Source: Flavobacteriales bacterium UBA958 | GTDB taxonomy: Bacteria; Bacteroidota; Bacteroidia; Flavobacteriales_D; Crocinitomicaceae | DNA: 42,881 nucleotides | Direction of reading: 5' to 3' | NCBI GenBank assembly: GCA_002293045.1 | Contig: DBCM01000129.1 | Coordinates: 1 to 42,881, forward strand | Part shown: one piece after another, positions 16,875 to 24,932 of the stretch | Layout: every line of letters starts with the position of its first letter | Position numbering within the stretch: the stretch's first letter is position 1 | Position numbers and translations under genes: made by a program | The notes under the pieces: generated by a model | Database searches by the model: none | The model's input: the letters and a program-made list of their open reading frames with translations, nothing else | What the model was told of the DNA's origin: nothing

Positions 16875-17993
16875 ATGAAATACATTTTCTTATCCATTTT
16901 CAGTTTACATCTTGTTTTTAGTGCCGTTGCGCAAACCGGAAAACGCAAAGTTCAACTCGTAATTTTATTCGATACCTCGAATAGTATGGACGGGCTACTT
17001 AACCAAGCTAAAGCCAAGATTTGGGCGATTGTGAATGAAGTTGCTGCCTTAACGTATAGAGGTGCTTCGCCGGATTTAGAAATTGCCATGTACGATTATG
17101 GGAATCAATCCCTAAGTATTAAGGATAATTACATTCGACAACAATTGAATTTCACTAAAGATCTTGATTTGGTTTCTGAAAAACTATTTGGTTTAACAAC
17201 CAATGGAGGAGATGAGTTTTGCGGTGCTGTAATTCAAAAATCATTAACTGATCTAAGTTGGTCGGCTGATAATGGCGATTTAAAATTAATTTACATCGCT
17301 GGGAATGAACCTTTTAATCAAGGGCCTATTTCCTACAAAGAGTCTTGTGCTTTGGCTAAAACAAAAGGTGTTTTGGTGAGTTCTATTTTCTGCGGTCCTT
17401 ACGATGAGGGTGTTCGTACGTTTTGGCAAGATGGCGCAACCTGTTCCGGCGGAGATTTTTTCAATATCAACAGCGATCAGGCAATAACATATATTGCTAC
17501 ACCGTACGATTCCCTAATTCAAACGAATAACATAAAATTGAATGGCACCTATGTGTCTTATGGTTTTTCTGGTGCCGATAAAAAAATGAAACAATCGAAA
17601 CAAGATGATAACGCAAAGACGTTAAACGAAGCCGTAATGGTGGAACGGGCGGTGGCCAAAGGAAGCACCTATTATTGGAATGGAGATTGGGATTTGGTAG
17701 ATGCGGTTGCCGCCGATTCTACGGTATTAACTAAGTTGAAAGCGGAAGATAGAACGGATGAATTAAAAGGCAAGACTGATGAAGAAATAAAGGTGCTGGT
17801 TACGGAGAAAAGCAAGGAGCGCGAACGTGTTCAAAAGGAAATTTCTGAATTAAATCAAAAGAGACTTGCTTACATCGAAGAACAAACAAAAAACAGTAAT
17901 TCAAAGCCGGATGATTTTGGAACCGCTGTTGCAAAAAGTATCCGAAAAAATGCCGTTCAACTTGGATTTGATGAAGGACAAAAAAATGAATGA
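16875..17993 (+). CDS. secreted von Willebrand factor A domain protein
   Basis: A 372-residue protein. Residues 1-20 are a Sec signal peptide (FSAVAQ). A von Willebrand A domain follows, with a perfect MIDAS motif DTSNS (Asp33, Ser35, Ser37) for a divalent cation, a second conserved TTNGGDEFCG segment, and a Rossmann-like LKLIYIAGNEPF strand. From about residue 280 the chain is charged and probably a coiled coil (KERERVQKEISELNQKR), ending in a soluble tail without a sorting domain. It should therefore remain in the periplasm or associate with an envelope partner through the metal site. The partner is unknown. The following gene encodes a polytopic membrane protein and begins 30 bases later with its own -7 box. 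Confidence 0.8.
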   Translation: MKYIFLSIFSLHLVFSAVAQTGKRKVQLVILFDTSNSMDGLLNQAKAKIWAIVNEVAALTYRGASPDLEIAMYDYGNQSLSIKDNYIRQQLNFTKDLDLVSEKLFGLTTNGGDEFCGAVIQKSLTDLSWSADNGDLKLIYIAGNEPFNQGPISYKESCALAKTKGVLVSSIFCGPYDEGVRTFWQDGATCSGGDFFNINSDQAITYIATPYDSLIQTNNIKLNGTYVSYGFSGADKKMKQSKQDDNAKTLNEAVMVERAVAKGSTYYWNGDWDLVDAVAADSTVLTKLKAEDRTDELKGKTDEEIKVLVTEKSKERERVQKEISELNQKRLAYIEEQTKNSNSKPDDFGTAVAKSIRKNAVQLGFDEGQKNE

Positions 17994-18000
17994 TATTCGG

Positions 18001-18008
18001 TATATTTG
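18001..18008 (+). promoter_or_regulatory. -7 box deciding the start of the membrane-protein gene
   Basis: TATATTTG matches TAnnTTTG exactly. Its last three bases form the TTG that would otherwise give the longest reading frame (18006). A promoter element here argues that translation starts at ATG 18024, about eight bases after the expected transcription start. Confidence 0.55.
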
Positions 18009-18023
18009 AAAAAAATAAGTAAA

Positions 18024-19289
18024 ATGGCTTGGTTGAAGGAAGATAAAATCAATTACGTAAACATTGGTCTTATGGCAATCACTGCGGTGTTGTCCTTTTT
18101 CTTGCCTTTTGAAACCTTTTTATTCGCATATGCATTCCTAGGCCCCTTGCATTACCTTACTGAAATTAGTTGGTTGCATGATCGTCAATATTTTTCCAAG
18201 GGTAAATATGATTTTTTAATACTGCTCATTATTGGGGTATTTTTATCCATTGCTGCTTTTGCCAGTGATTTCAACTATGATTGGCAAATCTACACCGCAT
18301 TTGTGGAATTAAACTTATTCGACAAGTTGTTGGTTTTTGCATTGTTCGCATCTGTCTTATTTGCCTTAGTTAAGCACATCGTTGTTAAGTTAGTTGCTAT
18401 CGCGTTTTTATTTGTTTTTGTGTCGGGTTGGCTAAGTCCTGAAAATGCGGTCGAAAATGAACAAAGTACCATGATTTTTGCACTGACATCCTTAGTGCCC
18501 ACCCTCATTCATGTCTATTTATTTACCGGATTATTCATGTTGTATGGAGCGCTTAGAGCGCGAAGTAAATCTGGCCTGTGGCAAATGGTGGGATTCGTCA
18601 TCATTCCATTGTTGCTCGTGTTTGTGGCTCCAGTGAACCCATCGAATCAAACCATAACGCCTTACGGTAAAAACGCCTATTATGCCAACGGGAATGGATT
18701 TTTTATGACCAACGTCTCTATATTGAATCATTTTGAGCTTATCGATGAGCAATACATGACCAATAAACAGTACATAGATTCTTTTGTGAATAAAGCGGAG
18801 TCAGGATTTCCAGTGGCAGAGCAAAAACGGATTAATGATTCCCTAAAACAATCCTTGAATAAGCCCTATATCGTTGAAAATGCATCCAATTCCTATTACC
18901 AACAGGCCATTCCCCTTCGCTTTGCACTACCAACCAGCACGAAAGATTATTTTTGGGATTCAGTGTTCTTTTCTACGGTTGGTTTAATGCTAATGCGCTT
19001 TATTGCCTTTGCCTATCTCTATCACTATTTAAATTGGTTCAGTAAAACCGAGGTGATTCGCTGGCACAAGGTACCAAAGGTGCGTTTTATTGCCGTTATT
19101 GTCTTGTGGTTGGCCGCGGGCGGATTTTATATCTACGATTACGGCCTTGGTTTGAGTGTCCTCTTTTTCTTAAGCTTCACCCATGTGCTGCTGGAGTTCC
19201 CGTTAAATATCGTATCTATTGTCGGTATTGGTAAGGAAGCCTCTCAAATTTTCAAACACGGGTTTAAACCAGTAAAGTCGGATTCTTAG
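18024..19289 (+). CDS. polytopic membrane protein with two HxxxE motifs, function unknown
   Basis: A 421-residue protein with about eight or nine hydrophobic segments (roughly 11-30, 62-80, 98-115, 117-137, 150-172, 185-203, 315-340, 355-372, 378-400) and one polar loop of about 110 residues (205-312), likely on the periplasmic side. Histidines lie in or beside membrane segments: His43, His52, His118, His163, His334, His348 and His387. Two form HxxxE patterns, HYLTE (43-47) in the second hydrophobic segment and HVLLE (387-391) in the last. This suggests metal or haem binding, or a membrane-embedded enzyme, but I do not recognise the family. ATG 18024 is preferred over TTG 18006, which is part of a -7 box. 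It overlaps the opposing PH-like gene by 26 bases. Confidence 0.75.
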   Translation: MAWLKEDKINYVNIGLMAITAVLSFFLPFETFLFAYAFLGPLHYLTEISWLHDRQYFSKGKYDFLILLIIGVFLSIAAFASDFNYDWQIYTAFVELNLFDKLLVFALFASVLFALVKHIVVKLVAIAFLFVFVSGWLSPENAVENEQSTMIFALTSLVPTLIHVYLFTGLFMLYGALRARSKSGLWQMVGFVIIPLLLVFVAPVNPSNQTITPYGKNAYYANGNGFFMTNVSILNHFELIDEQYMTNKQYIDSFVNKAESGFPVAEQKRINDSLKQSLNKPYIVENASNSYYQQAIPLRFALPTSTKDYFWDSVFFSTVGLMLMRFIAFAYLYHYLNWFSKTEVIRWHKVPKVRFIAVIVLWLAAGGFYIYDYGLGLSVLFFLSFTHVLLEFPLNIVSIVGIGKEASQIFKHGFKPVKSDS

Positions 19290-19692
19290 TTTTTATTGTT
19301 TCTATAAAGAGTTGTTCCTCGGCAGGGGAAATGAGTATTTCATCCCATTTGCCGTAGTGAACTATGAGTCCTTTCCATGAAGTGTTGATTTTTAATCCCG
19401 CATAAAGTCCTTTTTGAGGCTCAATTTTTCTAATTTCGGATAAGAGAATTTTCTTCTTGAAACCCATCATATGACAAACTAAATGGTTATCATCTACGGT
19501 GTAAAAGGTAGTAGTGAGAAGCGCATAAAACAAGAGACCGATTCCCAACCAAATGACCGCTAATGTGTAAAGGGCGCTATAATCGCCATCGGCGTGGACG
19601 ATTCCAATGCCTACACCCGCATACACTACAAATATAAACCCCCAAATAATGGGAAAGGAGAAGTCTTTTTTCGATTCAAATCGAATTACCAC
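19264..19692 (-). CDS. small membrane protein with PH-like domain
   Basis: A 142-residue protein with two membrane segments (about 13-34 and 42-60) followed by a soluble beta-rich region (FYTVDDNHLVCHMMGFKKK, then SEIRKIEPQKG and a C-terminal helix after ILISPAEEQ). This is the layout of bacterial PH-like (bPH/YdbT-type) proteins; assignment to a particular family is tentative and the function is unknown. The start is GTG at 19690-19692, inside the end of glyA (stop at 19686-19688), so translation is probably coupled to glyA. The 3' end overlaps the convergent membrane-protein gene by 26 bases. Confidence 0.7.
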   Translation of the reverse strand: MVIRFESKKDFSFPIIWGFIFVVYAGVGIGIVHADGDYSALYTLAVIWLGIGLLFYALLTTTFYTVDDNHLVCHMMGFKKKILLSEIRKIEPQKGLYAGLKINTSWKGLIVHYGKWDEILISPAEEQLFIETIKTKNPTLLV

Positions 19693-20972
19693 GCAAAGAG
19701 CGGCTTATTGCCCATCAGTTCTTCTACGGCGTTTCGTATTTCTTCCATTCGATCATCTGATGTGTGGTGTTGTAAGGTTTCGTCAATGAACGATACAATG
19801 CGCAATATTTCTTCTCCGCTAACCCCTCGGGAGGTAATTGCGGGCGTTCCAATACGAATTCCGGAAGTTACGAATGGAGATTCCGTGTCAAATGGAACCA
19901 TGTTCTTGTTCACGGTGATGTGTGTCTTCCCAAGTGCAATTTCAGCGTCTTTTCCTGTGATTCCTTTATTGCGAAGATCAATAAGCATGCTGTGATTGTT
20001 TGTACCACCAGATACTATATGATACCCAAGTTTCATGAGTTCATTGGCCATAATGGAAGCATTTGCCTGAACTTGAGTCATGTATGTAGTAAAAGAAGGA
20101 TCAAGTGCTTCACCAAAGGCCACAGCTTTGGCAGCAATAACATGCTCCAACGGTCCTCCTTGGATTCCTGGGAAAACTGCAGCGTCAAGCAAGGCCGCCA
20201 TAGATTTTGGATTTCCATTGTTCCATTTTAAACCGAACGGATTGTCGAAATTATGTCGCAACATGATGATGCCACCGCGTGGGCCACGTAGCGTTTTATG
20301 GGTAGTCGACGTAACAATATGACAATATTCCAAGGGGTCGTTCAATAACTTAGCAGCGATTAACCCTGCGGGGTGAGATATATCTGCCAGAACAAGGGCT
20401 CCAACTGCGTCTGCCACCTCACGAATGCGCTTGTAATCCCAATCTCTGGTGTAGGCAGAGGCGCCGCAAATGATCATTTTAGGGCGTTCCCGCATGGCAG
20501 TTTCCTCTAAGGATTGGTAATCGATTAACCCGGTTTCTTTGGATACTCCGTAGAAAAAAGGCTGATAAAGTTTACCCGAAAAATTAACCGGAGAACCGTG
20601 TGTGAGATGCCCTCCGTGGGCTAAGTCGAATCCTAGAATTTTGTCTCCGGGAGATAAACAAGCCAAAAATACCGCTGCGTTTGCTTGTGCACCTGAATGC
20701 GGTTGTACGTTTGCCCAGGTGGCGCCGAACAGTTGACATAAGCGATCAATTGCTAATTGTTCCACTTGATCTACAATTTCACAGCCTCCATAGTAGCGCT
20801 TTCCTGGTAACCCTTCCGCATACTTATTCGTGAGGACACTTCCCATCGCTTGCATTACCTGATCGCTTACGTAGTTTTCACTCGCAATTAATTCAATTCC
20901 AATAGTTTGGCGAACTCGTTCCGCTTCAATTAAGTTAAATACTGTTGTGTCCATCTGTTGAATATTCTTCAT
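19686..20972 (-). CDS. glyA: serine hydroxymethyltransferase
   Basis: A 428-residue PLP enzyme that converts serine and tetrahydrofolate to glycine and methylene-tetrahydrofolate, the main source of one-carbon units. Visible hallmarks are LIASENYVS, NKYAEGLPGKRYYGG, PHSGAQAN, the TSTTHKTLRGPRGG loop with PLP Lys226, and the C-terminal GTPAITSRG. Length is normal for the family. The ATG at 20972 lies 38 bases inside the upstream epimerase gene; a second ATG seven codons in (20954) would also give a complete enzyme, and the choice is not certain. The gene sits between the epimerase and the PH-like gene with overlaps at both ends, so the three are probably translated from one message. Confidence 0.96.
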   Translation of the reverse strand: MKNIQQMDTTVFNLIEAERVRQTIGIELIASENYVSDQVMQAMGSVLTNKYAEGLPGKRYYGGCEIVDQVEQLAIDRLCQLFGATWANVQPHSGAQANAAVFLACLSPGDKILGFDLAHGGHLTHGSPVNFSGKLYQPFFYGVSKETGLIDYQSLEETAMRERPKMIICGASAYTRDWDYKRIREVADAVGALVLADISHPAGLIAAKLLNDPLEYCHIVTSTTHKTLRGPRGGIIMLRHNFDNPFGLKWNNGNPKSMAALLDAAVFPGIQGGPLEHVIAAKAVAFGEALDPSFTTYMTQVQANASIMANELMKLGYHIVSGGTNNHSMLIDLRNKGITGKDAEIALGKTHITVNKNMVPFDTESPFVTSGIRIGTPAITSRGVSGEEILRIVSFIDETLQHHTSDDRMEEIRNAVEELMGNKPLFAW

Positions 20973-21882
20973 GTGTTATGATGCTTTTAATGCCTTGCAT
21001 AAGCGAGGTGCTTGGTTTGAATCCCGTAAGACTAAACAATTTATCTGAACTACCAATGCGTCTTTCTACTTCGTAATCGTAGCGTTTTTTTGGGGCGTCT
21101 ACATAGGTGATGTCGGATGAAGAAGAGGTTTCCTCAATAATAATTTCAGCAAGCCGGCTAATGGTCCACTCTTCTTCATTCGCTATATTCACAATGTGAA
21201 ACCCCGTGGTCTGGAGCAAGCGAATACAGGCCTCAATTACGTCTTCAATGTAAGTAAAGTCCCGGGTTTGACGGCCATCGCCAAATACAGTCAGGGGAAG
21301 ATTCACCGCTGCTTGTTCTAAAAACCTGGGAATTACCATTCTGTTGTCTTGACGTTCTCCGTACACATTAAAAAAGCGAAGTGCTACCGTATTTACCCCT
21401 TTTTCTTCAAAATGGCTTGCTAAATAGATTTCGTTGTATCGCTTGGCCATGGCGTAAGAGGTCCTCGGATCTACCAAGACTTCCTCACTTAAGGATGTTT
21501 TTTCTATGGCAGAGTGGCTGTAAATTCCACTCGTTGAGGCATACAAAAGTTGTTTGACCTTATGTTTGTGAATTCCTTCAATCACGTTGCGTGTACCAAT
21601 GACCTCAACATCCATAGTTTCCACTGGATAGTCGGCCACAACGTCTACACCCAATACTGCGGCAAAATGGTACACCACATCGATGCCTTGCATCGCATCA
21701 ATAACCAGTTCCTTGTCGCGAACATCACCTTCAATGAAGGAAATTTGTGCTTGAATGTAGTCGGGAATTTTATTTCCACGCAACAGGTTGTCGATAACCG
21801 TAACGGAGTGCTTTTCATTAACTAATCGTTCCACCAAGTGGCTGCCAATAAATCCCGCTCCGCCGGTAACTAACACATTCAT
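20935..21882 (-). CDS. NAD-dependent sugar-nucleotide epimerase/dehydratase
   Basis: A 315-residue extended short-chain dehydrogenase. The Rossmann start VTGGAGFIGSH (residues 5-15) binds NAD; the active site is Ser/Thr near 116-118 with Tyr143 and Lys147 (SYAMAKRY). The segments GDVRD and RFFNVYGERQD are typical of UDP-glucose 4-epimerase or dTDP-glucose 4,6-dehydratase relatives. The substrate cannot be read; neighbouring genes do not form a sugar-biosynthesis cluster, so a general role in surface polysaccharide precursor supply is only an inference. Its 3' end overlaps glyA by 38 bases in another frame. A 42-base gap separates it from the NlpC gene and holds a near-consensus -7 box. Confidence 0.85.
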   Translation of the reverse strand: MNVLVTGGAGFIGSHLVERLVNEKHSVTVIDNLLRGNKIPDYIQAQISFIEGDVRDKELVIDAMQGIDVVYHFAAVLGVDVVADYPVETMDVEVIGTRNVIEGIHKHKVKQLLYASTSGIYSHSAIEKTSLSEEVLVDPRTSYAMAKRYNEIYLASHFEEKGVNTVALRFFNVYGERQDNRMVIPRFLEQAAVNLPLTVFGDGRQTRDFTYIEDVIEACIRLLQTTGFHIVNIANEEEWTISRLAEIIIEETSSSSDITYVDAPKKRYDYEVERRIGSSDKLFSLTGFKPSTSLMQGIKSIITHEEYSTDGHNSI

Positions 21883-21898
21883 ATCAGCTTCTTTTTAA

Positions 21899-21906
21899 CA
21901 AATATC
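21899..21906 (-). promoter_or_regulatory. possible -7 box of the epimerase gene (7 of 8)
   Basis: GATATTTG on the minus strand matches TAnnTTTG at all but the first base and ends 16 bases before the ATG at 21882. It could start an epimerase-glyA-PH transcript separate from the NlpC gene. Confidence 0.35.
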
Positions 21907-21924
21907 TAAATTTTATCCCGATAA

Positions 21925-22686
21925 TTAAAGGTATCGCTTAATCGAATGAAATTGGTGCGTAATTTCACCGAGTTCTTCATTCCAAATGTTTCCGTCTTTC
22001 AGGAGATCCAAGCGCACCCTTCCAGAGGCATGGTAAATTTGTTGGTCGGCCATATACAACCCCACGTGAGTAACTTTTCCGGAGGCATTTTGATAAAAAA
22101 ATAAATCGGATTCTTGCGCCTCATTTAAGTCAACTTGTAGCCCTTCTTGCTGTTGTTGCGCGGCATCCCTCGGAAGATTTATTCCAAGCAGTCGATAATA
22201 CAATTGTGTCAACCCCGAGCAATCAATGCCGAAAGATGTTTTTCCTCCCCAAAGGTATGGTACGTTTAAAAAGGACGAACGAAAGGATTCAGCATTCAAT
22301 TCGCCTTCACGGTTTTCTCGTTGAAAAGCGTATTTTCCTATGCTGAAATCGGTATGATCCCCAATAAAACTTCCTGCCGGAGTCATTTGTGAACCCCAAG
22401 GGGTACTTAAAGTATCAGACAATTTTGTTTGTATTTGGCGTTCATCGTGCCATTTTCTCAGTTCTTTCTCCGAGATTCCAATCAGGTGGCGGCGATCTAC
22501 GTAGCCTGTGTACCCGTCAGTTAAGGAAGTAATTTCAATCCAATGTGCTTTTTGATCTCGAATCTCAACGGTTTCACCAAAGGTTAATTGAGTGACCATT
22601 TCAGTACAATCCGAGGGTTCTTTTCTTACTGCACATACCGGAGCATGACAAAAGCCATATTGTTGTTGTGGCAAAAGTAACTGCAT
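21925..22686 (-). CDS. NlpC/P60 peptidase with N-terminal SH3-like domain
   Basis: A 253-residue cysteine peptidase of the NlpC/P60 clan. The N-terminal half holds an SH3b-like domain (YGFCHAPVCAVRKEPSD through GYVDRRHL), the C-terminal half the catalytic domain with Cys156 (GIDCSGLTQLYYR), His207 (THVGLYM) and a third His in IYHASGRVR. Similar proteins cleave gamma-D-Glu to diamino acid bonds in muropeptides and act in peptidoglycan turnover or recycling. There is no signal peptide, which fits a cytoplasmic dipeptidyl-peptidase VI-like recycling role. ATG 22686 is preferred over a start at 22716 because the promoter -7 box (22704-22711) lies between them. It is divergent from surE. Confidence 0.88.
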   Translation of the reverse strand: MQLLLPQQQYGFCHAPVCAVRKEPSDCTEMVTQLTFGETVEIRDQKAHWIEITSLTDGYTGYVDRRHLIGISEKELRKWHDERQIQTKLSDTLSTPWGSQMTPAGSFIGDHTDFSIGKYAFQRENREGELNAESFRSSFLNVPYLWGGKTSFGIDCSGLTQLYYRLLGINLPRDAAQQQQEGLQVDLNEAQESDLFFYQNASGKVTHVGLYMADQQIYHASGRVRLDLLKDGNIWNEELGEITHQFHSIKRYL

Positions 22687-22703
22687 TTTGTATAATTGTG
22701 ATA

Positions 22704-22711
22704 CAAAGTTA
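22704..22711 (-). promoter_or_regulatory. -7 box of the NlpC/P60 gene
   Basis: TAACTTTG on the minus strand is an exact TAnnTTTG match, 17 bases before ATG 22686. It overlaps the first codons of the longer possible reading frame, which supports the shorter start. It is 21 bases from the divergent surE box. Confidence 0.55.
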
Positions 22712-22732
22712 ACCAAGGGCTTGAATTATCGT

Positions 22733-22740
22733 TAATTTTG
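22733..22740 (+). promoter_or_regulatory. -7 box of surE
   Basis: TAATTTTG fits TAnnTTTG exactly. It ends five bases before ATG 22746 and 14 bases before a second in-frame ATG at 22755, so the surE message is either leaderless or begins with a leader of a few bases. It is divergent from the NlpC promoter. Confidence 0.55.
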
Positions 22741-22745
22741 TTTGA

Positions 22746-23516
22746 ATGAAAAACATGGAAAAGTTAATTCTGGTAACGAACGATGACAGTGTCAATGCAA
22801 AAGGAATTCAGTCATTGGTTAAAATTGCCTCTACATTAGGTCGAGTTGTAGTGGTGGCCCCGGACAAACCTCAATCTGGGATGGGGCATGCCATTACGTT
22901 AAGTGATCCGATTCGATTAAATCGAGTATGGATGTTTGGAGAGGTGGAAGCATATTCGTCGTCTGGAACTCCGGTAGATTGTGTCAAATTAGCGATCTAC
23001 GAAGTGTTGGAGCGGAAACCAGACCTCGTGCTTTCGGGAATTAATCACGGGGAGAATTCCTCAACCAATGTCCTCTATTCGGGCACCATGTCTGCAGCCA
23101 TAGAAGGCGCGATGGAAGGCCTACCCTCCATCGGATTTTCTCTTGCTGATTTTAGCTCAGAGGCAGATTTTATGCAATATGAAACGTATGTGAGCAGAAT
23201 TATCAGCAAAGCCTTGGAAGAAGATTTCCCAAAATTTACATGTTTAAACGTGAACATCCCCAATGTACCTGCCTCGGATATTGCTGGAATCAAAGTGTGC
23301 ACGCAAGCACATGCCTTTTGGGCGGATCGTTTTGACAAACGAGAGGATCAGTTTGGTCGGCCTTACTATTGGCTAACGGGTGAATTTGGCGAGGTTAATC
23401 CTCGAGAGGATTCAGATTTACATGCCTTAAACAGGGGATTTATTTCTATTGTCCCAACGCAATTTGACCTCACTAACTATCAAATACTGGACGAAATAAA
23501 AAATTGGTACACATGA
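22746..23516 (+). CDS. surE: 5'/3'-nucleotidase SurE
   Basis: A 256-residue metal-dependent phosphatase that hydrolyses nucleoside monophosphates in the cytosol. The metal site is in LVTNDDSVNAKG, followed by VVVVAPDKPQSGMGHAIT, SSSGTPVDCVKLA and LSGINHGENSSTNVLYSGTMSAA, all SurE signatures. Two ATGs are possible: 22746 gives MKNMEKL, 22755 gives MEKLILV, which matches typical SurE N-termini. The -7 box ends at 22740, so the second may be the true one. It begins an operon: the stop overlaps the next ATG (ATGA), and lpxB follows. A surE-lpxB neighbourhood is something I recall from other Bacteroidota. Confidence 0.95.
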   Translation: MKNMEKLILVTNDDSVNAKGIQSLVKIASTLGRVVVVAPDKPQSGMGHAITLSDPIRLNRVWMFGEVEAYSSSGTPVDCVKLAIYEVLERKPDLVLSGINHGENSSTNVLYSGTMSAAIEGAMEGLPSIGFSLADFSSEADFMQYETYVSRIISKALEEDFPKFTCLNVNIPNVPASDIAGIKVCTQAHAFWADRFDKREDQFGRPYYWLTGEFGEVNPREDSDLHALNRGFISIVPTQFDLTNYQILDEIKNWYT

Positions 23517-23809
23517 AAATAAATCGCGCGTTACTTTCGGGATATGGAATTGGAGTTCTTTCTCCGTTAATTATGATACCCTTGGTGCTTTTCATTCTTT
23601 CCTTAGCGTATTCCTATGATTTCAAGTTCTTTTGGAATCAGTTTACTGATAATACACTCTACACCAGTAAGTATCTTTCCTTGGCTTGTATACCGAATTT
23701 AATTTGGTTTTACCTCTTTCTAAATCGCGAAGACTATTCAATCGCTCGAGGCATTATTCTTGCTACGCTCACCTTAGTTCCATTTGCTATTTATGCCAAC
23801 TTCTTTTAA
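23513..23809 (+). CDS. small membrane protein between surE and lpxB
   Basis: A 98-residue hydrophobic protein with about three membrane segments (roughly 9-32, 50-68 and 76-96) and a charged turn LNREDYSIARG. I do not recognise a family. The ATG at 23513 overlaps the surE stop (ATGA), and its TAA overlaps the lpxB ATG (TAATG), so translation of all three genes is probably coupled. The position suggests a role in lipid A or inner-membrane biology, but this is inference from context only. Confidence 0.75.
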   Translation: MKINRALLSGYGIGVLSPLIMIPLVLFILSLAYSYDFKFFWNQFTDNTLYTSKYLSLACIPNLIWFYLFLNREDYSIARGIILATLTLVPFAIYANFF

Positions 23810-24924
23810 TGTCAGATCAAAAGATTTTTATTATTTGTGGGGAAGCTTCTGGTGATTTACATGCTGCAAATTTAGTCCGATCCCTCAAGGCGATATCGCC
23901 AAATCTTCATGTGACAGGATGGGGTGGGGATCGTTTGGTTGCTGAGAATGTTACGGTGTTAAAGCACATTCGAGAGCTTTCCTTTATGGGATTTCTTGAG
24001 GTATTATTAAATATAGTCACCATCCTCAAGAATTTCCGCACCTGTAAGGAACATATTACAACATTTAATCCGGAGGTGCTTATTCTCGTGGATTTTCCTG
24101 GGTTTAATCTACGCATGGCTGAATGGGCCAAAAAGAAAGGAATTAAAGTGATCTATTATATTTCACCCCAACTGTGGGCATGGAAGCAAGGTCGAATTAA
24201 GAAAATTCAGGCATTTGTGGATGAGTTATACTGTATTCTCCCGTTTGAGAAAGCGTACTATGAGAAATTTAATGTGGCAGTGAAGTATTTTGGTCATCCC
24301 TTGTTGGATGAGGTTGCAAATTTTAAATCGCTACGCAAGGAGCCCTTACTTCACCAAAAACCGGTTCTAGCCTTATTGCCCGGAAGCCGCATGCAAGAGG
24401 TCAAACGAAAATTACCCATCATGTTGGAGGCGGCTAAATCTTTCCCAGATTATGAAATTATCGTAGCATGTTCCACTCAGATTCCTGAGGCATTTTATCA
24501 TTCTTTTAGTGCATCTGATGTCCGTTTTCTTTTTGGAAAGACCTATGATATTTTAAATGTAGCATCAATCGCATACGTTACTTCAGGAACTGCTACCCTT
24601 GAAACGGCTCTTTTTAAGGTACCACAAGTGGTCTGTTACAAAAGCAGCGGTCTTTCTTTTTGGATTGCAAAACGCGTTGTGAAGATTAATTATATTTCGT
24701 TGGTTAATTTAATTCTGGACCGAAAACTGGTTGAAGAGTTAATACAAGGGGATTGTACCTCCGAAAAATTAGTATCGTCCCTGAATAAAATTGCAGATCC
24801 AAGCGAAATGCAGAATCAAATTACAGCAGGCTATGCAGAACTGTTGTCTTTATTGGGTGGGGAGGGAGCGAGCGATCGGATAGCAAAATCTTTGTATGAA
24901 ACATTTTTGAAGGATAACAAGTAA
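23809..24924 (+). CDS. lpxB: lipid-A-disaccharide synthase
   Basis: A 371-residue GT19 glycosyltransferase that joins UDP-2,3-diacylglucosamine and lipid X into the lipid A disaccharide at the inner membrane. Hallmarks are IICGEASGDLHAANLVRSL, GFLEVL, FPGFNLRMAEWAK, YYISPQLWAWKQGRIKKI, GHPLLDE and LALLPGSRMQEVKRKLP. The reading frame is open further upstream to 23686, but family N-termini begin at the MSDQKIFIICGE start, and ATG 23809 overlaps the preceding stop. Length matches the family. The SpoIID-like gene follows eight bases later. Confidence 0.95.
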   Translation: MSDQKIFIICGEASGDLHAANLVRSLKAISPNLHVTGWGGDRLVAENVTVLKHIRELSFMGFLEVLLNIVTILKNFRTCKEHITTFNPEVLILVDFPGFNLRMAEWAKKKGIKVIYYISPQLWAWKQGRIKKIQAFVDELYCILPFEKAYYEKFNVAVKYFGHPLLDEVANFKSLRKEPLLHQKPVLALLPGSRMQEVKRKLPIMLEAAKSFPDYEIIVACSTQIPEAFYHSFSASDVRFLFGKTYDILNVASIAYVTSGTATLETALFKVPQVVCYKSSGLSFWIAKRVVKINYISLVNLILDRKLVEELIQGDCTSEKLVSSLNKIADPSEMQNQITAGYAELLSLLGGEGASDRIAKSLYETFLKDNK

Positions 24925-24932
24925 GAGCATTC

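Noticed and set aside
18006..18023. TTG start for the HxxxE membrane protein
   Set aside because: The TTG is the last part of an exact -7 box (18001-18008), so the transcript should begin after it; ATG 18024 is the better start.
18024..19289. Membrane protein as a Brp/Blh-type beta-carotene oxygenase
   Set aside because: It has many membrane histidines, but I do not see the Pro-His-Gly...Asp pattern that I recall for that family, and there are no carotenoid genes nearby.
23686..23808. Longer lpxB reading frame starting within the small membrane-protein gene
   Set aside because: The extra 41 residues do not resemble LpxB, whose family N-terminus begins at ATG 23809, and that ATG overlaps the preceding stop.
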